Shown: piece by piece, positions 1-7,502 of the stretch
How positions within the stretch are numbered: position 1 is the stretch's first letter
How the letters are laid out: every line of letters begins with the position of its first letter
Source: Bacteroidota bacterium
GTDB taxonomy: Bacteria > Bacteroidota > Bacteroidia > Chitinophagales > Chitinophagaceae
Length of the DNA stretch: 46,861 bases
Direction: 5' to 3'
Assembly (NCBI GenBank): GCA_014190475.1
Contig: BJGL01000011.1
Location: 1-46,861 of the forward strand
The notes under the pieces: model-generated
The model's input: the letters and a program-made list of their open reading frames with translations, nothing else
Database searches by the model: none
Told to the model about the DNA's origin: nothing
Program-made: the position numbers and the translations under genes

Positions 1-375
1 AGTAAAGCGAAGAGCGCTCCAAACATGATCTAATTCAATTCTGTCTATACTTTCATACCCCCCTCCCGTCAGTTGATTCCAACTAGATTCCCGATTGAGG
101 TCAGTTACGATTTTTGATGTGGTTTTCGGATAAGCGACCCAAAACTTAGAATTTTCCTTTAAGGAAGGCATTACATCTCTTAGAATACCATTTAGTTGCA
201 CTTCATTTACAGCAAAAATTAATGCAAAATCAATTTTTCGACTTTTAAGCAATGGAGTCACATTCTTAGCGAATGAAAGCTTGCTGAATTGTTTTTCGAT
301 TGAGGAAGGCAATCCCTGAATCAGTAAGTTTTTCTCGTCGTTCAGTTGTAATTTTTCAAAGAGGGACTGGGACAT
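1..375 (-). CDS. Hypothetical protein, 3' end cut by the window edge
   Basis: The minus-strand frame from an ATG at 375 stays open for 125 codons to the left edge, so the C-terminus is missing. The protein starts MSQSLFEKLQLNDEKNLLIQ and continues with alternating hydrophobic and charged stretches, for example KIDFALIFAVNEVQLNGIL at about residues 48-66 and KFWVAYPKTTSK at about 78-89. It has no signal peptide or membrane segment, so it is probably a small cytoplasmic alpha/beta protein. I do not recognise a characterised family and assign no function. It lies 124 nt downstream of plsY in the same direction, with two inverted repeats just upstream of its start that could control it separately. 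Confidence 0.7.
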   Translation of the reverse strand, partial: MSQSLFEKLQLNDEKNLLIQGLPSSIEKQFSKLSFAKNVTPLLKSRKIDFALIFAVNEVQLNGILRDVMPSLKENSKFWVAYPKTTSKIVTDLNRESSWNQLTGGGYESIDRIELDHVWSALRFT

Positions 376-376
376 A

Positions 377-434
377 GGTAAACTTTAAGAGGGCTGTAAA
401 GTTACCAAAAAATGACGGATTTACCCGGTAAATC
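377..434. promoter_or_regulatory. Two inverted repeats upstream of the hypothetical gene
   Basis: A perfect 17-bp palindrome (GATTTACC, C, GGTAAATC) spans 418-434. A second, imperfect inverted repeat (GGTAAACTTTA at 377-387, TAAAGTTACC at 397-406, one bulged base) ends one base before the ATG at 375. Both are built from a GGTAA/TTACC half-site. They could be operators, or a leader hairpin for the hypothetical gene. The larger palindrome followed by the T-run at minus 412-407 could instead be a weak plsY terminator. The repeats are seen directly; the role is inference. Confidence 0.4.
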
Positions 435-499
435 GAGAGTGTATAAAAGAATAATAAAATACTAAAAATATAATAAATTGAATTACAGGCTCTTAGACA

Positions 500-1171
500 C
501 TATGCCCTTTCCTGTCTTTTTCTTTCAAGACGTTCTTGTCTTTTTCGATCCCTGCCCTTTAAAATAGAAGCCTTTGATTCTTCACCCCTAAGTAGTCTTC
601 CGATATTTTTATGATGCGTGAGAATTACAATAAAAGCAACGGCAATAGCAAATACGCGGTATAATGGATTCTCTACATTAAATACAACCAGGATAAAAAT
701 CGGGAACGCAATACTTGCTAAAATAGAGCTTAATGAAACGAACCGGGTAAGGTACAATACTAATAAAAATATGCCTGCACAGCTTACAGCCGTGATAGGC
801 GAAATTCCAAGTACCATCCCAAAAACAGTAGCAACACCTTTCCCACCTCTAAACTCAGCCCAAATTGGGAAAATATGCCCCAATACCGCTGCCATACCAA
901 GCCCTGTCTGCAAGTTCTGAAACTGAATTTCCGAATCAAGGTATTCAGGTAGTAACCAAGCCAATTGAACTGCAAGTACCCCTTTTAGCATGTCCATGAT
1001 CATTACAAAAGTTCCCCATCGAGAGCCTAAAATGCGATACACATTTGTAGCCCCCGCACTTCCACTGCCATAATCACGGATATCGATATTGAAAAAGCGC
1101 TTACTTACCCACACTGAAGTGGATACACTACCAATCAAGTAGGCTAATAAGATGAGGAGCAGCTCATTCAT
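500..1171 (-). CDS. plsY: Acyl-phosphate:glycerol-3-phosphate acyltransferase PlsY
   Basis: PlsY is an inner-membrane enzyme that moves an acyl group from acyl-phosphate to glycerol-3-phosphate, giving lysophosphatidic acid, the first step of phospholipid synthesis in most bacteria. The 223-residue length is usual for the family. All three family motifs are visible: SGSAGATNVYR at 36-46, FRGGKGVAT near residue 107, and the LTHHKNIGRLLRGEE stretch near 184. Several hydrophobic segments fit a five-helix membrane protein. The C-terminus is strongly basic (KGRDRKRQERLERKRQERA). The ATG at 1171 is the only plausible start, and a good promoter lies at 1187-1218, so it can be transcribed apart from prmA upstream. 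PlsC, the next enzyme of the pathway, is at 36252-37001. Confidence 0.96.
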   Translation of the reverse strand: MNELLLILLAYLIGSVSTSVWVSKRFFNIDIRDYGSGSAGATNVYRILGSRWGTFVMIMDMLKGVLAVQLAWLLPEYLDSEIQFQNLQTGLGMAAVLGHIFPIWAEFRGGKGVATVFGMVLGISPITAVSCAGIFLLVLYLTRFVSLSSILASIAFPIFILVVFNVENPLYRVFAIAVAFIVILTHHKNIGRLLRGEESKASILKGRDRKRQERLERKRQERA

Positions 1172-1186
1172 GCTTTAAGAGGTAAT

Positions 1187-1218
1187 CAAAAATATAATAA
1201 TTCGATAACACCTTCAAA
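1187..1218 (-). promoter_or_regulatory. Bacteroidota-type promoter of plsY
   Basis: On the minus strand the sequence reads TTTG (1218-1215), 20 nt, TATTTTTG (1194-1187). This matches the Bacteroidota -33/-7 consensus TTTG and TAnnTTTG exactly. Transcription would start about 10 nt before the plsY ATG at 1171. Confidence 0.6.
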
Positions 1219-1232
1219 AGTAGATGAATATA

Positions 1233-2054
1233 CTACCCTGTTTTGTTAAACAAAACTGCTAACCAGCCCTCCTTTTTTACAACATTCACAAGCGTAAGTT
1301 GTGCATTCGCTGCAGCTTCAAGCAATAACGAAAGATCCTCCTCCAACAATCCGCTCACTAATAAATAACCAGCGGGTAGCAATGAGTTGGATAGCGTAGG
1401 CATGAATTTTAACAATACAGAACGATTGATGTTAGCCAGAATAATATCAAATAGCTGCTGCGCAGGTGGATAATCAGCCAGTTTTAATTCAATTGCAGAC
1501 GCTTGATTCAGTGTGAAATTTTCTTTTGCATTCTCTATACTCCAGGTATCATTATCAATTGCTAAAATAGAGGAGGCCCCCATCCTGCTGGCCAATATTG
1601 CGAGCACCCCTGTTCCTGTGCCAAAATCAAATATTTTTTTGTGCAACAAATCAAGCCCTTGCATTTGCTGAATCATTAAATAAGTAGTAGCATGATGGCC
1701 GGTGCCAAAACTCATCTTAGGATTGATGAGTATTTCATGCAATACACCTGTTACCGGAGGATGAAAAGTTGCCCGAATGGCTGCAAAATCCCCTACACAA
1801 ACCGGCTTAAAAGAAGTTTCCCAGCTTTCATTCCAATTGGCAGGCGCAATTGAGTTAACAGTATATTGACAAGCATGCTCATCGCAGACTTCCTTTATTA
1901 TGGAAGGCTGAAATTCAGTGGAGGGTATATAGGCTTTGAGGCAGGATTGTTCTTCTATGAATCCCGTGTAACCCTGAACTGTCAATGAGGCAATGAGTAG
2001 TGAGGACTGCTCTTGCCCGGCAATATCGATGGTAATCTCAATGTATGCTTCCAT
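1233..2054 (-). CDS. prmA: Ribosomal protein L11 methyltransferase PrmA
   Basis: This SAM-dependent enzyme trimethylates ribosomal protein L11. The C-terminal half has the class I methyltransferase core: FDFGTGTGVLAILASRMGA is the SAM-binding motif I, followed by the acidic end of strand 2 (ILAIDND) and ILANINRSVL as motif IV. The N-terminal part is the L11-recognition domain. I place the start at the ATG at 2054 (MEAYIEITIDIAGQ), giving 273 residues. The longer reading from 2078 would begin inside the stem of the pnp terminator and adds MTRKGHFF, which is just the hairpin translated. The gene follows pnp on the same strand, so read-through of that terminator or a nearby promoter must supply transcription. 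Confidence 0.95.
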   Translation of the reverse strand: MEAYIEITIDIAGQEQSSLLIASLTVQGYTGFIEEQSCLKAYIPSTEFQPSIIKEVCDEHACQYTVNSIAPANWNESWETSFKPVCVGDFAAIRATFHPPVTGVLHEILINPKMSFGTGHHATTYLMIQQMQGLDLLHKKIFDFGTGTGVLAILASRMGASSILAIDNDTWSIENAKENFTLNQASAIELKLADYPPAQQLFDIILANINRSVLLKFMPTLSNSLLPAGYLLVSGLLEEDLSLLLEAAANAQLTLVNVVKKEGWLAVLFNKTG

Positions 2055-2079
2055 AAAAAAATGACCCTTTCGGGTCATT
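2055..2079 (-). terminator. Intrinsic terminator of pnp
   Basis: An 8-bp perfect stem (AATGACCC at 2060-2067, GGGTCATT at 2072-2079) closes a GAAA tetraloop on the minus strand and is followed by six T (2060-2055). It begins five bases after the pnp stop, and its T-run directly abuts the prmA start codon at 2054. Any read-through transcript would place this hairpin over the prmA initiation region. Confidence 0.85.
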
Positions 2080-2083
2080 TAGT

Positions 2084-4255
2084 TTATTCATTTGCATCTC
2101 CTGAATCGGAAGCAGTTCGCTCCGGTTTAGGAAGTAATGCTTTTCTAGATAATTTAAATTTACCTGACTTCGGATCTGTACCAATCAATTTCACTTTCAT
2201 GGGGTCTCCTTCCTTTACAAGACCATCCAATGTTTCCAGTCTTTTCCAGCTCACTTCACTGATATGTACCAACCCTTGTTTTCCGGGTAAAAACTCTACA
2301 AAAGCACCAAAAGGCATGATTGATTTAACCACCGCATCATAGGTATCTCCAATCTGAGGAACAGCAACAATACCCTTGATCCAAGCAACGGCTTTATCCA
2401 CGCTTTCTTTGTTAGTACTAAAAATACTAACCTCTCCACGGTTATTAACCTCCTCAAGATTAATAGTGGTTCCAGTTTCTCGTTGAATTTCCTGGATCAC
2501 TTTTCCACCAGGCCCGATCACAGCACCAATAAATTCTTTGTCAATAAACAACTTAACCATTCGAGGCGCATGAGGTTTCACATCGGCTCTTGCTGCTGGG
2601 ATGCAGGCATACATGGCATCCAGAATATGTAAACGACCGCGGCGAGCTTGATCAAGCGCCTGACGCATCACCTCCATCTTAAGTCCATCAACCTTAATAT
2701 CCATTTGAACCCCACAAATTCCGTCTCTGGTTCCAGTTACTTTAAAATCCATGTCCCCCAAATGATCTTCATCTCCGAGTATATCGGTTAAAATTGCATA
2801 TTTATCACCCTTTGTGATCAGTCCCATTGCAACACCCGATACGTGCTTAGGAACTCCAATACCTGCATCCATCAAGGCGAGTGAACCCGCGCAAACAGTA
2901 GCCATAGAGGAAGATCCATTAGATTCGAGGATATCACTTACCACACGAACTGTGTAGGGGAAATCGCCAGATGGCATCATTTGCTTCAAAGATCGCTGAG
3001 CTAAATTTCCATGCCCTACCTCACGACGACTTTGCCCACGCATCATTTTTACTTCACCAGTGGAAAAAGGAGGGAAATTATAATGCAAATAAAATTTTGA
3101 ATCCACGGACTTTGCTGCACTCTCCACTAATAGTTCATCTAAAGGAGTTCCTAGGGTTACGGTGGTTAAGGATTGTGTTTCACCACGCGTAAACAATGAT
3201 GAACCGTGGGGTGATGGAAGTACATCTACTTCCATATCCAACGGACGTACGGTTTCTAATGCCCTTCCATCCAGACGTACACGTTCATCCAAAATCATAT
3301 CACGCACTACATCATATTGTAGATCGCCGTAATAAGTGGAGGCTAATTTTTTTGTAAGATCTGGCAGGCTATCCGTTTCAGCAAGACCAGCCTCCTGCTT
3401 GAGGTAAGCCATTAATTCTTGCTTAATAGCATCAAAACGCTCACTCCGTTCGTGTTTACTAAAAGCACCTTTGGCTACCTCATATACTTTAGGTTGCGCA
3501 AAAGCATAAATCTTATCACGTAGCGCTGTATCTGAAGCAGGCTTTGTGTATGTTCTTTTTTCAGTAACTCCAGCTAATTTACCTAACTCTTGCTGCGCTT
3601 TAATCTGAATTCGAATCGCATCATGCGCTAATTCCAACACTTTACACAAGTCTTCCTCACTACACTCTTGCGCTTCTCCCTCCACCATCATCAAGTTCTT
3701 TTCTGTAGCCGCAATAATAAAGTCCATATCTGAACTTTCCATTTGTGTACGAGTGGGGTTGATGATAAATTCACCATTAACTCTTGAAACACGTACTTCA
3801 GAGATCACTTCCTTAATTGGAATATCTGAAACAGCTAATGCTGCTGAAGCAGCTAAACAGGCCAAGGCATCCGGCATGATTTCTGGATCACTGGAAACCA
3901 GTGTTACTAATACCTGTACATCGCAGAAATAATCTTCAGGAAAAAGTGGACGTAACGCACGATCAATTAATCGACTGGTCAATATTTCGTAATCATTAAG
4001 TTTAGCCTCACGCTTAAAAAAGGAACCAGGAATACGTCCTGCTGCGGCAAACTTTTCCTGATAATCTACTGTCAAAGGGAAAAAACTTTGACCTTCTTTT
4101 GGTTCTTTATTGGCTACAGCGGTGGCTAAAATCACACAGTTTCCCATGCTTACGGTTACCGCGCCATCAGCTTGACGTGCTAAACGTCCTGTTTCCAGGG
4201 TAACTTCACGCCCTTCACTTATTTTGAAAGTGGTACGAATTGGTTGTTTTAACAT
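2084..4255 (-). CDS. pnp: Polynucleotide phosphorylase (PNPase)
   Basis: PNPase degrades RNA 3' to 5' by phosphorolysis. The domains appear in canonical order: a first RNase PH domain starting KISEGREVTLETGRLARQADG, a helical linker, a second catalytic RNase PH domain with FTRGETQSLTTVTLGT and the metal/catalytic segment GDEDHLGDMDFKVTGT, then a KH domain (VIGPGGKVIQEIQRETG) and an S1 domain (GAFVEFLPGKQGLVHISE). I start at the ATG at 4255 (MLKQPIRTTFKI), giving 723 residues; the ten extra residues possible from 4285 overlap the leader hairpin and do not look like PNPase. It lies downstream of rpsO, the widely conserved order. Two hairpins in the leader suggest post-transcriptional control, as known for enterobacterial pnp. 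Confidence 0.98.
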   Translation of the reverse strand: MLKQPIRTTFKISEGREVTLETGRLARQADGAVTVSMGNCVILATAVANKEPKEGQSFFPLTVDYQEKFAAAGRIPGSFFKREAKLNDYEILTSRLIDRALRPLFPEDYFCDVQVLVTLVSSDPEIMPDALACLAASAALAVSDIPIKEVISEVRVSRVNGEFIINPTRTQMESSDMDFIIAATEKNLMMVEGEAQECSEEDLCKVLELAHDAIRIQIKAQQELGKLAGVTEKRTYTKPASDTALRDKIYAFAQPKVYEVAKGAFSKHERSERFDAIKQELMAYLKQEAGLAETDSLPDLTKKLASTYYGDLQYDVVRDMILDERVRLDGRALETVRPLDMEVDVLPSPHGSSLFTRGETQSLTTVTLGTPLDELLVESAAKSVDSKFYLHYNFPPFSTGEVKMMRGQSRREVGHGNLAQRSLKQMMPSGDFPYTVRVVSDILESNGSSSMATVCAGSLALMDAGIGVPKHVSGVAMGLITKGDKYAILTDILGDEDHLGDMDFKVTGTRDGICGVQMDIKVDGLKMEVMRQALDQARRGRLHILDAMYACIPAARADVKPHAPRMVKLFIDKEFIGAVIGPGGKVIQEIQRETGTTINLEEVNNRGEVSIFSTNKESVDKAVAWIKGIVAVPQIGDTYDAVVKSIMPFGAFVEFLPGKQGLVHISEVSWKRLETLDGLVKEGDPMKVKLIGTDPKSGKFKLSRKALLPKPERTASDSGDANE

Positions 4256-4281
4256 ATAAAATTTTTTATGGGTTAGCAAAA

Positions 4282-4351
4282 ACATTCCTTTTTTCTAAAA
4301 AGAGGGAATGTCTTTAAACGGATTTGCCAATACCGAGCGGATATTGGCAAA
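4282..4351 (-). promoter_or_regulatory. Tandem hairpins in the rpsO-pnp intergenic leader
   Basis: Two stem-loops lie between rpsO and pnp. The first on the minus strand is a perfect 10-bp stem (TTTGCCAATA and TATTGGCAAA; plus coordinates 4323-4332 and 4342-4351) with a 9-nt loop and no T-run after it. The second is about 13 bp including two G-U pairs (4282-4294 with 4299-4311) and ends 26 nt before the pnp ATG. They are not standard terminators. By analogy to the E. coli pnp leader they may be RNase III processing or autoregulation sites (inference). Confidence 0.55.
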
Positions 4352-4375
4352 AACTAAAACTAACCAGTGAATGAT

Positions 4376-4645
4376 TTATTTACGGATTCCCAACTTCTCA
4401 ATCAATTGGCGATAGCCAGTCAAGTTGTGCTTTTGCAAATAGTTCAATAAGCGCTTACGCTTTCCAACTAATTGCATTAATCCACGATGGGTCGAGAAGT
4501 CCTTTTTGTTGGCCTGTAAGTGACCACTAATGTGTGTAATACGTTCTGTAAGGAGTGCAATTTGGCCCTCGATGGAACCTGTGTTTTTTGCAGATCCTGC
4601 AAATTGAGTTACAATGCTTGCTTTCTTTTCTTTTGTAAGAGGCAT
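4376..4645 (-). CDS. rpsO: 30S ribosomal protein S15
   Basis: This is the 89-residue S15 protein, which binds the central domain of 16S rRNA early in 30S assembly. The family pattern is clear along the whole length: GSIEGQIALLTERITHISGH, then KDFSTHRGLMQLVGKRKRLL and the C-terminal RQLIEKLGIRK. The length is canonical. It is the first gene of the minus-strand run rpsO-pnp-prmA-plsY. A promoter (4700-4729) and a leader with a repeated 9-mer lie upstream; S15 controls its own mRNA in other bacteria, so the leader may be an autoregulatory site. Confidence 0.98.
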   Translation of the reverse strand: MPLTKEKKASIVTQFAGSAKNTGSIEGQIALLTERITHISGHLQANKKDFSTHRGLMQLVGKRKRLLNYLQKHNLTGYRQLIEKLGIRK

Positions 4646-4662
4646 CTTTAAAGTTTTAATTT

Positions 4663-4688
4663 TTCATCCGATTAGCCGATTCATCCGA
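4663..4688 (-). repeat. Direct 9-nt repeat in the rpsO leader
   Basis: TTCATCCGA occurs twice on the plus strand (4663-4671 and 4680-4688; TCGGATGAA in the mRNA), 17 nt apart. Both copies are between the predicted rpsO promoter and its ATG, so they are in the predicted 5' untranslated RNA. They could be a protein-binding site; this is inference. Confidence 0.5.
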
Positions 4689-4699
4689 CATCAGGGGCG

Positions 4700-4729
4700 C
4701 AAAGTTAGAAATATTCCGTTGATGAACAA
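4700..4729 (-). promoter_or_regulatory. Predicted promoter of rpsO
   Basis: The minus strand reads TTG (4729-4727), 19 nt, TAACTTTG (4707-4700): a full match to TAnnTTTG and three of four bases of the TTTG -33 element. The start point would be near 4693, leaving a leader of about 48 nt. Confidence 0.55.
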
Positions 4730-4773
4730 GGAAATAGAAAGGATTTTTTTAGCCCCACCAACTTCATTTTAAA

Positions 4774-4801
4774 TTGATTTTCAATCAAATGTTTAGATTT
4801 G
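4774..4801 (+). promoter_or_regulatory. Predicted promoter of miaE, touching the start codon
   Basis: TTG (4774-4776), 17 nt, TAGATTTG (4794-4801). The -7 element ends only three bases before the miaE ATG at 4805, so transcription would begin at or next to the start codon. The spacer is shorter than at the best promoters here (20 nt). Confidence 0.4.
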
Positions 4802-4804
4802 AGC

Positions 4805-5413
4805 ATGGAATTGTCGGCTGATGCCAGAAGTATTTTAGGTCTTGCCCTGCCCACTGATCCCCGATGGGTGGATCTGGCGGCCATTTCACTGGAGGAGATT
4901 TTAACCGACCATGCCTTTTGTGAACAGAAAGCTGCCATCACCTGCATCAGCATTATTCAGCGATATGCAACGCACGAAAAATTGGTTCAAATACTAGCGC
5001 CTATCGTAACAGAAGAATGGGGGCATTTCAGGCTTGTGCTTGCCGAGATTAAAAAAAGAGGGTTGAAGCTGGGAAAGCAAAGAAAAGATCAATACGTAAA
5101 TGCCTTGCTTGGATTCCAGCAAAAAGGTGGCGATCCTGAGGGAAGGATGTTAGACCAATTACTCACCATGGCTTTAATTGAAGCCAGAAGTTGCGAACGA
5201 TTTAAAAATCTCAGTGAGGGTTTATCTGATCCGGCTTTACGAAAATTTTACAGACGATTCATGGAAAGTGAAGCGGGACATTATACCGTATTTATTGAAC
5301 TAGCAGAAACCTACATTGATAAAAAAAGAGTACGAAAACGTTGGCAGGAATGGCTACAATTTGAAAAACAAATTATGAAAACAATAGAAGTCAGAGGCGA
5401 CCGAATTCATTGA
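4805..5413 (+). CDS. miaE: tRNA 2-methylthio-N6-isopentenyladenosine(37) hydroxylase MiaE
   Basis: MiaE is a non-haem di-iron, O2-dependent enzyme that hydroxylates the isopentenyl group of ms2i6A at tRNA position 37. The ferritin-like four-helix pattern with paired E and ExxH ligands is visible: SLEEILTDHAFCEQKAA in helix 1, VTEEWGHFRL (ExxH), MALIEARSCERF, and FMESEAGHYTVFIELAE (second ExxH). Its 202 residues are typical. I use the ATG at 4805 (MELSADARS); a TTG two codons upstream overlaps the promoter element. It stands divergent to rpsO and one base before the kinase gene at 5415, so the two are probably cotranscribed. The enzymes that make its substrate (MiaA, MiaB) are not in the window. 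Confidence 0.92.
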   Translation: MELSADARSILGLALPTDPRWVDLAAISLEEILTDHAFCEQKAAITCISIIQRYATHEKLVQILAPIVTEEWGHFRLVLAEIKKRGLKLGKQRKDQYVNALLGFQQKGGDPEGRMLDQLLTMALIEARSCERFKNLSEGLSDPALRKFYRRFMESEAGHYTVFIELAETYIDKKRVRKRWQEWLQFEKQIMKTIEVRGDRIH

Positions 5414-5414
5414 A

Positions 5415-6500
5415 ATGAATCCCATGATTCCCATATCCCTACTTAATACGTTAAAGCTTTCTACCCAAAAAAATTCATGCCAGCTTTTGCCAAATGGGTT
5501 GATTAATCAGACCTGGATCTGCCAAACACCGCTGTTTCCTTTTCCAGTTGTGTTACAGCAAATCAATGAAAGTGTTTTTAAAAAACCCTTGGAAATTGTC
5601 CATAATCATCGTTTGATCCACGAAACCTGGCTACAGCAAAAAGCAAACTATTCTTTCAAGATTGCAGCACCACTTCCCTTCCCAGATAACACGTTTCTTT
5701 TCTTAGATCAATCAGGACATTCCTGGCGTATGCAAGAGTTTATCGCGGATACGATTAGTGTGACTAAGCCTTCAACCCTCCTGCAGCTACAGGAAGCAGC
5801 GCGTTCCTTTGGCGAATTTGCAAGATTGACTCAACATATCAATCACCAAGCACTTTGCTCAACACTTGAAAATTTCCATAACCTACGTTTCCGGTATGAG
5901 CAGTTTCAAACCGCTAAATCAGCCGGAAATTCATCGCGCATTCAAGAAGCAGCGCTTTTGATTAACCACTTGGAAAATAGAATTAGTTATGTTCGTCAGT
6001 TTGAGTTACTCATCAATTCCACTACTCAATTTCCTGTACGAGTCAGGCATCATGATGCAAAAATTGCCAATCTTCTCTTTTATAAATCAACAAATCAAGT
6101 AGCAGCAATTCTAGATCTGGACACGACGATGCCTGGATATTTCTTTTCTGATCTGGGAGATATGATTCGATCGATGGCTAGTAGAACCGATGAGAATCAT
6201 ACGGTGTTACAAGAAATCGAAATAGACCAAACGGCTTATGCGACCATCATCAGCGGCTATCAATCCTCCCTGGAACAGCACTGCACTCCGGAAGAAAACG
6301 CCTGGATACATTGGTCAGGTATCTGGATTATCTATATGCAGTGTCTTCGATTTATTACTGACTTTTTTTCAAACGATCTTTACTATCGAGTAGAACACCC
6401 TCGTCAAAATTGGGATCGCGCCTGGAATCAGTTTTATCTATTGCAAGCATTAGAAAAGCACCTTCAGCAGCAATATAATTTTACTCCACTCTCCTATTAA
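5415..6500 (+). CDS. APH-fold phosphotransferase, NahK-like
   Basis: This 361-residue protein belongs to the aminoglycoside phosphotransferase/choline kinase fold. The catalytic loop is VRHHDAKIANLLF (catalytic Asp and metal-binding Asn), followed by the second metal motif in AILDLDTTMPGYFFSDLGDM. The combination of H-D-x-K-x-x-N-x-L-F and DLDTxMPG with a DxGD tail resembles N-acetylhexosamine 1-kinase (NahK) more than antibiotic kinases (recall, not a search). Expected reaction: ATP-dependent phosphorylation of a sugar or sugar-like alcohol in the cytoplasm; the substrate is not determined, and no sugar phosphorylase or transporter is adjacent. It follows miaE by one base. Its stop interlocks with that of the convergent GSCFA gene. 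Confidence 0.8.
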   Translation: MNPMIPISLLNTLKLSTQKNSCQLLPNGLINQTWICQTPLFPFPVVLQQINESVFKKPLEIVHNHRLIHETWLQQKANYSFKIAAPLPFPDNTFLFLDQSGHSWRMQEFIADTISVTKPSTLLQLQEAARSFGEFARLTQHINHQALCSTLENFHNLRFRYEQFQTAKSAGNSSRIQEAALLINHLENRISYVRQFELLINSTTQFPVRVRHHDAKIANLLFYKSTNQVAAILDLDTTMPGYFFSDLGDMIRSMASRTDENHTVLQEIEIDQTAYATIISGYQSSLEQHCTPEENAWIHWSGIWIIYMQCLRFITDFFSNDLYYRVEHPRQNWDRAWNQFYLLQALEKHLQQQYNFTPLSY

Positions 6501-7501
6501 TCATTCGCCTTAAAATGATTAAGCTCGTTAGTAAAGTCCAAAAAAGGAAAGTTTTTTTGTAAAGCCTGTGTTTTATCTAATAAATGTGTAAGAAATTGTT
6601 GGTGAGATTGACTGTTGGGATGCTGTGGTCGGTGACGATAAGCCAGTTGGATTTTTTTGATTTGCGCTGCTAATTCCTGGGCTTTAGTGGTTAGGCAGGT
6701 TGTTAAAAAGTGATTGATTACAAACTCGGTAGCCGCATAGTTAGGATGAACAAGATCAATGTCATAAAATCGGTAATCACGCAATACGTCTACAATTAAT
6801 TCATACGCCGGAAAATAATAAAGTGTATTATCCTTTTCCTCTAAACGTTGAATAGTTTCAAAGAGACGCGCTTTGCTGCGATTATTTTCTTGTACACCAT
6901 CCCGAATATGCCGAACCGGACTAATGGTAAAAAAAATAGATATGGTTGGATTTATTTTTCTTAGTTCTTGAATAATATTTCCCAAACTTGCAACCAGGTG
7001 ATCAATACCCATCAACTCCTTTTTAAACCAGTTTGCAGGGGCCCGATGGCAATTGGCTACCGGATTATTCATTCCCTTAGATGATAAGACAGCCAATTCA
7101 GTTAAACGGTAAGAAAAAGCAGATCCTAAGGTGATGATTAAAAAGTCAGCCTGTTTTACAAATTGATGCGCCTGTTGAATAGAGGAATTAATACCATCAA
7201 CTACAATAGATGGATCAGGATCTGAAAAGCGAGAGTGATGGTTCCAGCTGTACCATATACCCTCTAATTGAAAAAGGTCTTGCAAGCTATATTCTCTGGC
7301 TTGTATATAATCGTGTAAAGCCTGTATAATGGCATCGGGTGCAAAGAGTATACCATGCGGGTTTTGCAGCACATCAAACTTTAAATCAGATAGACCCGTT
7401 CCAATATGTTCAGAAAAGCATGACCCCATAAGCATTAATTTACTGGGGTACTCCACTAAGCGGTTAGGAGGCTTTATTGTAATGGGCAAGGACCACTGCA
7501 T
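6497..7501 (-). CDS. GSCFA domain protein
   Basis: The GSCFA family (named for its N-terminal motif) is recognised from MLMGSCFSEHIGTGLSDLKF followed by NPHGILFAP, and further on by FLIITLGSAFSYR and FTISPVRHIRDG. The overall pattern is that of an SGNH/GDSL-like hydrolase fold, with the Ser of GSCFSEH as the likely nucleophile and VHPN (about residue 245) as a likely acid/base pair. No characterised substrate is known to me. There is no signal peptide. I choose the ATG at 7501 (MQWSLPITIKPPN, 334 residues), one base after the stop of the upstream lyase gene; the start at 7534 would overlap that gene by 32 nt and adds residues unlike the family. Confidence 0.85.
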   Translation of the reverse strand: MQWSLPITIKPPNRLVEYPSKLMLMGSCFSEHIGTGLSDLKFDVLQNPHGILFAPDAIIQALHDYIQAREYSLQDLFQLEGIWYSWNHHSRFSDPDPSIVVDGINSSIQQAHQFVKQADFLIITLGSAFSYRLTELAVLSSKGMNNPVANCHRAPANWFKKELMGIDHLVASLGNIIQELRKINPTISIFFTISPVRHIRDGVQENNRSKARLFETIQRLEEKDNTLYYFPAYELIVDVLRDYRFYDIDLVHPNYAATEFVINHFLTTCLTTKAQELAAQIKKIQLAYRHRPQHPNSQSHQQFLTHLLDKTQALQKNFPFLDFTNELNHFKAND

Positions 7502-7502
7502 A

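Noticed and set aside
618-920. 100-codon plus-strand ORF inside plsY
   Set aside because: Antisense shadow; plsY has all its family motifs.
2055-2078. Longer prmA start (MTRKGHFF) at 2078
   Set aside because: The extra codons are the pnp terminator hairpin; the family start is at MEAYIE.
4705-4953. Minus-strand ORF antisense to miaE and over the rpsO/miaE promoters
   Set aside because: Shadow of a well-supported gene, with no recognisable domain.
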